Shown here: positions 1-9,395 of the stretch, in pieces
Numbering within the stretch: the first letter of the stretch is position 1
Layout: every line of letters begins with the position of its first letter
Assembly (NCBI GenBank): GCA_951799425.1
Contig: OX637410.1
Coordinates: forward strand, 8,308,001-8,372,000
Source of the DNA: Ilex aquifolium
Lineage: Eukaryota; Streptophyta; Magnoliopsida; Aquifoliales; Aquifoliaceae
DNA length: 64,000 nucleotides
Reading direction: 5' to 3'
The notes under the pieces: generated by a model
Databases searched by the model: none
Told to the model about the DNA's origin: nothing
Seen by the model: the letters and a program-made list of their open reading frames with translations, nothing else
Translations under genes and position numbers: made by a program

Positions 1-428
1 AGAATCTGAATAAAATCAGATATTTGTTCCCTATTTATAGTCGCAAATGAGCGGTCCACATCGCACCGCATATTTTCGACTTTCGGGTCCGTTTTTCGTC
101 CCGAAACGATTCATTAAGTCCCGGATTAAGTCCAAATTAATTTTATTGGAACTTTAATCCAATTATAAGGAAATTTTATAAAATCCATTATTGGGGACCT
201 TTAAAATTACATTCGCCACGCAGTCGCCTCGAACGACGTGCAAAAATCCGACTATCTCGGAATTCGACGAAATTTCTAGTGATTACTAAATTTCGCGTTG
301 CGAATCCAATGGCGCACTCCGTTTCCTCATCCGAGGTCTAGAACATGATTATTTCAAATACGCATAAGGGTGGAGAATTACCATTTTGCCCTTTTTCAGA
401 AAAAGTTCAATTTTTCCCGGGTTTTACA
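1..428 (-). mobile_element. Partial LTR of Tekay-like family F2
   Basis: This is the right-hand end of a long terminal repeat whose remainder lies outside the window. It matches 34462-34887 almost base for base and stops at the same TTTTACA terminus. On the minus strand the LTR begins TGTAAAACCC, so these are its first 428 bases. It is inserted in the RNase H region of a CRM-like pol, which resumes at 429. The flanking bases 429-433 (CCTGA) would be the target duplication, but its partner is off the left edge. No coding sequence is present. Confidence 0.85.
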
Positions 429-1379
429 CCTGAAGCATCACATTCAATCTCAAACATTTTCGAAAAGTTAGGTAAAGACAATAAGGGGGCGTTGGTCAAC
501 TTCTCTTTGATTAATTGAAACGCCTTTTCTTGTTCTTCTCCCCATCTAAATCCAACATTCTTCTTGATCACTTCGGTAAGTGGTGCGGCTATCCTACTAA
601 AGTCCTTCACGAACCGCCTATAAAAACTAGCAAGTCCATGAAAACTACGAACATTACCTACACTTGTGGGACTCGGCCAATCTTGGATTGCACGTACCTT
701 CTTTTAATCAACCTGTATACCTTGTGCACTAACAACAAATCCTAGAAATACAAGCTTATCGGTGTAAAAAGTACACTTATTCAGATTAGCAAACAACTTT
801 TCTTTCCTAAGCACATCTAAAATAGATTTCAAATGTACTACATTATCGTCCACGTTTTTGCTATAAATGAGTATATCATCAAAGTAGACAACAACAAATC
901 TGCCTATAAATGCACACAAAACATGATTCATAAGTCTCATAAACGTGCTCGGAGCATTAGTCAATCCAAAAGGCATAACTAACCATTCATACAAACCATA
1001 TTTTGTTTTAAAGGTTGTTTTCCATTCATCTCCTTCCTTTAGTCTAATCTGATGATAACCACTCTTTAAATCAATCTTAGAAAATACACAAGATCCATGC
1101 AGCTCATCTAACCTATCATCTAAGCGAGGAATAGGATGACGATACTTTACTGTTATGTTGTTGATGGCCCGACAATCAACGCACATTCTCCACGTCCCAT
1201 CCTTCTTAGGTACAAGTAAAACAGGAACGGCGCATGGGCTCATGCTCTCCCTCACGTGCCCTTCTTCAACAACTCACTTACCTGCCGTTGAAACTCCTTT
1301 GTCTCCTCGGGATTGCTCCTATAAGTTGGTCGGTTTGGAATTGTCGCACCGGGAACAAATCAATTTGATGTTCTATCCC
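429..1379 (-). pseudogene. CRM-like gypsy reverse transcriptase and RNase H, broken
   Basis: This is the reverse transcriptase and the start of RNase H from a Ty3/gypsy polyprotein, which copies element RNA into DNA in cytoplasmic particles. Reading leftward, a connector containing SNPEETKEFQRQV precedes the RT domain. That domain (about 704-1255) shows [39 protein letters not shown] and the catalytic VYFDD box near residue 125. The thumb ([11 protein letters not shown]) follows, then the RNase H start (FEIECDASG). A stop near 1380, a frameshift in the connector and a stop after the RT core break the frame. The F2 LTR at 428 cuts RNase H immediately after the CDASG motif. The protein is very close in motifs to the pol copy at 62376-64000, so I assign the same lineage. 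Confidence 0.85.
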
Positions 1380-2087
1380 TCAGATTGGAGGTAACCCATG
1401 TGGTGTTTCCTCGAGAAAGACATCCTCATACTCCTGCAAAAGAGAAACAACAGAACTAGGCAAAGCAAGGTCAAGTTCGTTAGTGTTTAAAAGTGCCTCT
1501 TTGTACAAAAGTGCAATCATCAGCTGATTTGAAAACATGGCTAGCTTAATTTCACTCACTTTTGCATATAAATTCTTTTGTTTTCTCTCTGATTTTCTCT
1601 CAATGGCCGCATTTTGATTTTCTTTTTCTCTCTCATTTTTCTCGGCCTCTCTCTGATTTTCACTCTTTTTCTCTTGATCACTCTCTTTTTGCAATCTCAC
1701 TTGATCCTCATATACTTGCTGCGGTGTCAATGGTACAAGAGTGATCGATCGTTGATTAGGCACAAAAGAGTATTTGTTCGTAAAGCCATCATGCTTCACA
1801 TGCCTATCAAACTGCCATGGACGCCCTAGCAATAAGTATCCTGCTTGCATCGGTACTACATCACACAACACTTCATCTTCGTACTTACCTATTCGAAATG
1901 CAATTAACACCAGCTTGTTCACCCTTATCTCACCGCTATCATTTAACCATTGCAACTTGTACGGTTTAGGGTGCTTCAACACGGGTAGTCCCAATTTTTC
2001 CACCATAATTGTGCTTGCAACATTATTACAACTACCACCATCAATAATCACACTATAGGAGTTTATATTTTGACAATCCAAACCCAA
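1380..2087 (-). pseudogene. CRM-like retropepsin (aspartic protease) with linker
   Basis: This frame of about 235 codons encodes a retroviral-type protease domain and a linker to RT. The protease cleaves the Gag-Pol polyprotein. Visible motifs are VIIDGGSCNNVAS, the DGG form of the active-site loop common in this group, then LCDVVPMQAGYLLLGRPWQFDR, the flap and second half. A long charged stretch rich in E, K, R, Q and N (about residues 130-175) is a probable coiled linker. The first residues do not belong to a normal protein: upstream of about 2058 the DNA is LTR sequence, so gag, the primer site and the protease start are deleted. The frame ends in a stop at the RT connector. Confidence 0.8.
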
Positions 2088-2477
2088 ATAGGAATAACTT
2101 AAAAACTAAAACTCTTACTTGCCAAAAAGAAGAAAAAGAAAGACAATCAGCCCTTTAATTGGCTGATCACAAGCCTAAAATAGAAAAAGGAAAGTAAATG
2201 GCATGCAAGCCATACAATCAGACCCAAAAAATGAGTATTCTTAAACACGCCAATTTAAGCTTAGCCTTGACCTAATTCTTCTAGAGCTTAAATCATGTTG
2301 ATGAGTCTTTGTTGCTCACGTGGATCATGCTCAATGGGCCTCCACGAATTTGCTTGAGTCCATGCCTCTTGAATTAGTCCGTTGAGTACATCTTTAAACT
2401 TCCTTGCCCGTGCTCTCGTAACCGGCCCAATTGGGACTTGAACTAGATCCCTTGAAGTTGTGCTATGATTTGCATCA
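2055..2477 (-). mobile_element. Truncated CRM-like 5' LTR fused to protease
   Basis: On the minus strand the fragment starts at 2477 with TGATGCAAATCATAGC, the same 5' LTR terminus as at 31140 and 53065. It encodes the lineage's integrase tail (GPVTRARARKFK type) and then runs into U3. It stops in a segment ending ATATAAACTC that also occurs inside the intact LTR at about 53465-53484, and there joins protease coding. The rest of the LTR, the primer site and gag are missing, so this is an internal deletion of one element, not two neighbouring elements. Confidence 0.75.
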
Positions 2478-4260
2478 ACCCCCTAACTGATCTTTACCTA
2501 TTGAACTCATGTGTGACTCTAGTGATTATGTTGTGTTAGTAGTATGTGTTAGTAGTATGCTCTAAGACCAATCATATAGATGATGTTTTGGGGTTGTACT
2601 AGTAACATTCATTACTTAATTAAATAAACACTAATGCTATTGGGACATAATTGATGGACATCATTTGGGGACATAATGAATTGTCAACAATGAAATGATA
2701 ATAAAATGCATTAATGATGGGTTCCATTATAGCATTAAATGAATTCACTATCATTCCATTGGTGACAACTCATTATGTACCTAAATTATGTCTCAATAGC
2801 ATTGCTCTTAAATAAAAGGGCAAGCTTATTTATCATGTTACTGGCTAATTTTATTTTAATATACATGATATAGTCCATAGAGTATAAGTTAAGAAGATAG
2901 TTTCTCAAGGAATTGAGAATATGAGACCTACACTTCTTAGTACTTAACTCTTAAATATTCCTAGTCATAGGATTACTATGTGGACACTATGTAATCTGGA
3001 TAGACTAACACACACTATGTTTACTCATATTTGATATGAGGTGACTCGTTCAAGTCACTAGTGTAGGAACACTGAATCATGTGTGTGGGTGCTTATTAGA
3101 AAATAAGTACACTGATTGTGACCATTGACTAACGTAGGATTTTTCATATGGAGTATTACATACCTTTTAAAGTTAAATCCTAAAGTTATAGTTATGCAAC
3201 TGATCCTTAGACTTGAGACAACATGGTTGTCTTGTGCATGGACTTCTATGCTTTAACTATACAACATATTCATATACTAACCATATAACTTTGATATGTA
3301 TTGTTGGACATAGTTAGACATAAATGGAGACTTTTGAGTGTACAACATGGAATCTATCACCCTTAGTAAATAAAGGGAGAATATCCTATGTGATCTTATG
3401 GGATATGACTCAAGTAGTACTTGGCCAAGGCAGAATGACAATTAGAAAAAGGGTTTCTAATTGATCATTAAGTGTCACAGTACTATGATTGAACATATAA
3501 GATCGAGTGAGGGGTTTGACAGTAATTCCATATCCTAGTAATTCAATTAGGTCATTGTATGATAAAATGATTGAATTGCACGATAACTGTAGGATATGAA
3601 TATAATTAATGATTAATAAATGGGTTATATGTAATTATGAGATAATTGCTACTTGACCCAAACTAGGATTAGAATCTTTTAAGGCTCTATAAATACCTTC
3701 ATGTAATAGGTGGATATATGATATAACAACAATCCCATTCCTCCAAGTTTATCAATTCGTGTGGATACTGACAAATTAAAAAACTAAAGCAAAGTGATTG
3801 CTCCCGATTCATCATGACAAGAAATTATCTACATTATAAAATATGTATCACAAATACTTAGCAGGACTATAGCTTAGTTAGGTAGAAGAGGCAGAACATT
3901 TGCGAGGCTCGGGGTAAAGATCAAATTCAGATTTAAATATTTAAAGTTTTTGAGAATGCTTGAAGATTGTTAAAAGCACGCTTCAAGAGGTAACCCTTAA
4001 TCTTCTCTATGGATCTAATGTTCTCAGTTTGTCTTAAACATGAATAGATCTTGGTATGAGGAATCGAATTATTATTTTTTAAAATTTTGCTGCATTTATT
4101 ATATGATTCCTTTCAGTGGTGTTGAACCATTATTCATGATTTATTACAAACTTGATGTAATTATTGTTATGGCATGTGAATGGGATTGGCCGAGAAATAC
4201 TAGGGATTACACAATTCACATGAATCATATTATTTTGTATGAGTGCTCTACAAAATAGAT
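2478..4260 (+). other. Probable copia LTR and leader sequence
   Basis: This is AT-rich, non-coding sequence. A TATA-like CTATAAATAC lies at about 3690, followed by leader-like sequence. It lies upstream of, and in the same direction as, the decayed copia gag at 6860, so I read it as that element's LTR plus leader. I could not find a matching second LTR or a target duplication, so its ends are unknown. A small MITE is inserted at 2629-2807. A 72-codon open frame at 4040-4258 shows no recognisable domain and is probably fortuitous. Confidence 0.4.
2629..2807. mobile_element. Mutator-like MITE with 9-bp target duplication
   Basis: This is a 179-bp element whose two arms are inverted repeats. 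AATGCTATTGGGACATAATT on the left mirrors AATTATGTCTCAATAGCATT on the right, and the complementarity continues inward (GACATAATGAATTGTCAAC against GTGACAACTCATTATG). It is flanked by identical 9-bp repeats TTAAATAAA at 2620-2628 and 2808-2816. A 9-bp duplication is the signature of Mutator-like transposases. It has no coding capacity and would need a transposase supplied in trans. Confidence 0.75.
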
Positions 4261-4760
4261 TTTGATTTTTTTTCACATGTTTAATATGAAATATTAATGG
4301 ATCCATGTGTTTGAAATTGTTTTAAATTAGATTTTAAAATTGAAGAAACGTAGTTTGCAAAAGGTAGTAACAAGTTTTTCTTAAAAACTAGTTTTTCATT
4401 TTTTTTGGGTTCGAGATTGAACCAAGGGTGAACAAGTTAGATCTTTAATCCAAGAGTGGCTAGGATAAAGGTTTTTCGTCCATGGTGGATGACAATGGTG
4501 ATCTTGACGTAGAACTTAAAACGCTAGTTCATAATGTTCTTGGAAAGTTCTACAAATCTTTGATTTGATCTTAATTTTTGTTCAACATTGGTTTTAATTT
4601 TGTTTATGAAATATTAAAATTAACTCTAATAATTTGCAAAATTGAATTGGACAAAAATTACATTTGTGATTTCTCAAGACTTAATTATGGTAAGGACTCT
4701 TGGCTTGTTCTAGTTGGATACAATTAAGTCTCCAATTTAATTTTTATTTATTTCCCTAAA

Positions 4761-5045
4761 AATTAGGAGATTGTCTCCTAAAAAAATTAAGTAATTGTCC
4801 TTTACTTAGATTAGAAGATTGTCTTCTCACTAAATTAGGATATTGTCTTCTAATTAAATAGGAGATTGTCTCCTATTTAAACTAAGATATATTGTCCTTT
4901 AATTAAATTAAAAGATTGTCTTCTAACTAAATTAGTAGTAGATTGTCTACTAAATAAACTGGAAGAATATTTCTTGTCAAATTTCATTGTCTTTTATTTA
5001 AATTGAGAGATTGTCTTCTAATTAAATTAGGATATTGTATTCAAA
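4761..5045. repeat. Degenerate ~24-bp tandem array of self-complementary units
   Basis: About a dozen imperfect units of roughly 24 bp follow a pattern like ATTAGGAGATTGTCTCCTAA. Most units are small palindromes around a central TTG. Arms differ between units but often match within a unit: GGAGA with TCTCC, GAAGA with TCTTC, GTAGA with TCTAC. The array lies in non-coding, copia-derived sequence, and the next array starts at 5054. Confidence 0.65.
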
Positions 5046-5053
5046 TAAAATAA

Positions 5054-5480
5054 GAATTTGATTCTTAATAAAACACCACCTAAACTAAGATTCTATTTTA
5101 AATAGGATTAGAATCAAAGAATCCTAATGACATTATGACTTCTAATTAGACTAAAAATTAGGAATTTGATTTTCAACCATACACCACCCTAACTAGAACC
5201 CTATTTTAATGAGGTTTTGGACTAAAGACTCCTAATGAGATTAAGTCTTCTATCTAGACCAAAATTGAGAATTTGATTCTTAATGGTATTCCACCCAAAC
5301 TAAAATCCCAATTTGACTAGGATTCTATTTAAAGGATCTTAATAGAATTAGGACTCTTAGTTGGAATCAAATTAGGAATTTGATCCCAATTAAAAAATCA
5401 ACCAAAATAGACTCCTAGCTTGACTAGGTCTTTGATTATAGAATCCAAATAGGATTAGGACTCTATAATATTAATTGATT
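5054..5480. repeat. Degenerate 107-bp tandem repeat, four units
   Basis: Four diverged units each begin with GAATTTGAT, at 5054, 5162, 5269 and 5376, giving a period of 107-108 bp. Each carries an AC-rich block (CCACC..AAACTA) and a later block of the CTAATGAGATTA type. No long open frame spans the array. It directly follows the palindromic array and is part of the same non-coding leader-like region. Confidence 0.65.
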
Positions 5481-6859
5481 AGTTTTAAAATCTTTAATTT
5501 TAATTTGATTAAAATTAAAGTACTCCTTAATGGTTAAAGAAATTGCAATCCCAAGATATTTATGCTATAATTAGAAAGATGGATGTTGGAATGATCATGG
5601 GCTTAAGATTAAATAATTGAGCTATGTGATTGGTTTGAATGCAATGTGATTGTATAATTTTGTTCTATGGGTATGTAATTTTTGAAAAATATGGCTTGCA
5701 TGCCTCCTTTCTCCTTTCTATATGTAATTTCTTCTCTCACCTCCTATTGTACACCCCCTTGATCTTGATCAAGGTTTCTTTTCATTAATGTAATTAATTA
5801 GAATAGAATAATTCAGTAGGATTGAAGACAAAGATGGAAGCATGGTGGAGCCTAGATGCAAGTTTATGGAGGTCCATTGGAACAATATAGCAAGAAGATC
5901 AGTATCATGAGATGATGCATTTTTCAAAATTTATCATCACCTACATAGACTTAGATTCTATTCAATTGCTCGAATTGAATCAAACTACAAGTCTATGATC
6001 ATTCATAAGGCAAAAGGCCCAAATTGCAATAGATAGTTTTATGTCCTTATTTTATTTAAAAATATTTTAAATTGAGGTATTAAATCATTTTTTGTGATGA
6101 TTCAATTTAATATATTGATATTCTCACAACCCTAATTTTAAATGTTAAAATTACTTTTCTCAAATGGGTTAGTGGGAGTATAATATATTAGCTGGACTAA
6201 TAACGATAAATGGAAAGAGTTAATTTTTTATGTGTATGAGATGCATGTATGTATGGTGAGACAATTAGACCTCCAAAAACCCCTCCACAAGATATTAAGT
6301 TGTAATGAAGAAACATTACGAATGTGTTATCATGGTCTTCTGCCGTTATAAGTATATTAAGGGGTTTTAAGCACGATTAGTCGGCTACAGATATGTGGGG
6401 ACTATTCATTTTTTGGAATCCTTAATAGCTTATTCAAGCATATGATGCCATGAGGTAGGATGCCAGTAAGTTCCAAGATACTATTATGTTAGGGGATTGT
6501 TAGTCATAAATGCCCACACTTGTACAAATGGTGGGTGTGACATAACTAGGGGAATTGGGCCAAGAAGCTATTATGTGAGGTTTATTTATCTTAGAGACCA
6601 AAGGATGATTGGAAAATTGCATAAGATGCATTAGGTAAGAGTTACCTACTCATTAAGGATTAGTGTAACCAATATGCTATTATGTGAGGTTATATTAACT
6701 TAAGGTGGAACCCCAATCCCCACTAGGAATAAAAATTCCCTAATTCCATAGGAGGGTGTATGGGATTTGAGAAATAGCTGGAGGTACCATTGTGATTTAA
6801 AGACCCAATCTAATGGTTTAAAATAAAATCGCTAATTATAAATGTTTTATTTGATCACC
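5481..6859 (+). other. Non-coding leader upstream of copia gag
   Basis: This AT-rich stretch has no open frame of note and no recognisable protein similarity by eye. It includes a pyrimidine-rich segment around 5705-5750 and a block at 6480-6780 with two GCTATTATGTGAGGTT copies (6570 and 6675 areas). Its position between the LTR-like region and a copia gag start suggests an untranslated leader. This is inference only. Confidence 0.35.
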
Positions 6860-8770
6860 ATGGCCACTCTCAACCCCTTATCCAGAATTACTATCTTCCA
6901 CCGTTTGATCAACTTTAACTTTCTAGATTGGAAACAGAACTTGAGAATTGTTCTCATTTCTAAAAAGAAAGAATATACCAATGAAACATTTTTCATTGTG
7001 GCAAAGATGGGTAATGTAAGAGAAACAACCGACAATATCGCACTTCCATTAAGGACATGCCTTCGAAAGGTATGTTCGATATGTTCTTTATTGAAACTAG
7101 TTTGTCAGTTTGTTCTGATATAATTTAGGTATTAGATACCGCCTCTAGTTGTTACATATATATTTGATTGTATGAACTAAAGAAAATCAGAAAGGTAAGT
7201 AGAGGAGAAGTGTCCCTCTGAGTGGGAAATGAAGCAAGTGTTGTTGCATTAACTGTGGGGACATGCTACTTACCATTGCCATTTTCGAGTTGTTTTAGAT
7301 TTTAGAAACCGTTTACTTATGCCTAATATGGTAAGGAACATATATCTATTTAATCACTGTATAAAGGTGGTTATAGATACGTTTTTTAAAGAAAGACATT
7401 TGTTCATTTACTTCAAACTCTAATTTGATTGGTTTTAGCATATTCTTCAACAGTCTCCATTTCTTAAACAAGAATGGCAATATAAATAATATTGAACATA
7501 ATGATACGAATGTCATCAGTTATAAAAGGCCTAGAGATGATAAGAATCCTAGTTATATGCGGCATATCATATTAGGTTATATTAGTGAGGATGAGATTTG
7601 CATGTTGGTTAATGATGGACAATTAGGTTCATGGGCTTATGAAGCTCATCCAATATTTTGAATCTTATCTCATGAGTAAGATGACCAAAACACCATTTGT
7701 AGCACAAGGGTTGCTGCATATATTTTAAGATTAATACATAGTGATGTATCTAGACTACTGAGTTTGGTAAACAAAAGTTGTTATTCGTACTTCATAGCCT
7801 TTACCGATGACCATTCATGGTCAATGTAAGTGCACTTAATGAAGTGTAAATTTGAAGCCTTTGAAAAGTTCAACAAATTCAGATATGTAGTAGAAAAATA
7901 AACTAGCAAAAGTATTAAATCTCTTTGATTAGATCAAGGAGGAGACCACTTAAATGTAGAATTTTTGGATTATTTCGAAAAATAAAATGACATTCTATCA
8001 CAGTGGACTTCTTCTCCCTCACCACAACTTAATGGTTTTTCTAAAAGGAGAAATCGAACACTATTAGATATGGTTCGATAAATGATGAGTTACACTGACT
8101 AATTTATCTCCTTTTTGGGGATTTACCCTAGGGATTGCTGCATACCTCCAAAATAGGGTATGTTCCAAAAATGTCCCTAAGACACCATATGAGATATGAC
8201 ATGGGAAGAAGCCAAGTCTTAAATATGTTAAGATTTGGGGTTATTTGTCACATGTTAAGAAACATGATATGGACAATTTGGAAGCTATAACTAAAAGATG
8301 TAGGTTTGTGGGATATCTTAAAAAACAATCTTTAGGATATTATTTTTATCTTCATAGCAAACAAAAGTGATTTGTTAGCAAGTTTGCTACTTTCTTGAAA
8401 AAGAGTTTATTCAAGATGAAGGCATAAGAAGAATGATAGAACTTGAGGTAATGTCCTCAGAACTACAAATAGTCACTGATCAGCCTAAATATCCTATTGA
8501 TATAAAACCTAGTACTAGGCATGCTCAGTGTAAATCTGCTAGGATATTGCACCACCTGAGAGATATTGGTATCTCCATCAAGGTGATGATGAACTTTTTA
8601 TTGGTTATAATAATCATTAAAGTGATCCTATCTATTACACAAAGACGATGTCAGACATCAACTAAGGGAAATGACAAAGTGTCATGAAATAAGAGATGGA
8701 TTCTATATACTCCAACCAAGCCTAGGCTTTTGTATACCCACCTCAAGGTATTATACCTACATGATGCAAA
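6860..8770 (+). pseudogene. Decayed Ty1/copia gag and integrase
   Basis: This is the remnant of a copia polyprotein in several frames. The gag start is MATLNPLSRITIF at 6860, followed by FNFLDWKQNLRIVL, the usual N-terminus of plant copia Gag. After a gap, integrase text appears from about 7720 to 8430 in shifted frames: LIHSDV, FTDDHSW, SLRLDQGGDHL, SPQLNGFSKRRNRTLLDMVR and a later LEKEFIQDEG. That corresponds to the DDE integrase core and the region leading to RT. Protease and zinc-knuckle parts are not readable, and RT is absent. Many stops and indels show an old, inactive copy. It ends abruptly at about 8770, where Athila 3' non-coding sequence begins on the other strand. Confidence 0.75.
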
Positions 8771-8775
8771 TGGGT

Positions 8776-9395
8776 TCTCATGGGTCCTTACTCATTTTCA
8801 CTATTCATGTCAAGCAATAAAATGTGAACTCAATCCGTAAATTGTCAAAATTACACATTTAAGGCACTTAAAGTTGAGTTTAAAAGCAAACACATATGTG
8901 ATACTCAAGCATTGGATGAACTTCTATAATATGCTCATGTATTCAAGGTTCAACACAAAGATCAACATATCAACAAACCCTTCACTCTTAGTAAGGTAAT
9001 ACAGATCAACATTCAAATATTTTCATAAAAATTTTCAAATTTTTCACATAATTTGCAACTATTGTAAACAAAAATCTATATGATATGTGAAAGGTGAATT
9101 TCCACCACAAAAATTGGTATTATCAACAAAAATTTCCACAAATATTGGTGTATCATACAAATGGTGCACCTCACCCCCCAACTTGATTCATGCATTGTCA
9201 TCAATACAACAAAAAATATATGCTATGCAATGAAGGCCTGTAAAAAGATGAGTAGGGTTAGAGAACACCTCGCACTTGAGCTTTGACAAAAACACTAATA
9301 TCTGCAGCTAAGAAAGACAACACTATACGAAAAATTAAAGTAAGTAAACATGAACAATTAAAATAAGTGAAAACAACTGTACACTAAACACTATA
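8776..9395 (-). other. Athila-like 3' non-coding region
   Basis: This resembles 40030-40540, including a CCCCCCAACTT block about 9175-9186 followed by a CATTGTC..CAAT segment. It lies downstream of the integrase stop on the minus strand. I see no coding sequence. Bases 9391-9395 (CTATA) are the left copy of the target duplication for the solo LTR that follows. Confidence 0.6.

Noticed and set aside
4040-4258. A 72-codon protein-coding gene
   Set aside because: The composition is typical of AT-rich non-coding DNA, there is no recognisable domain and it lies in copia-derived sequence.
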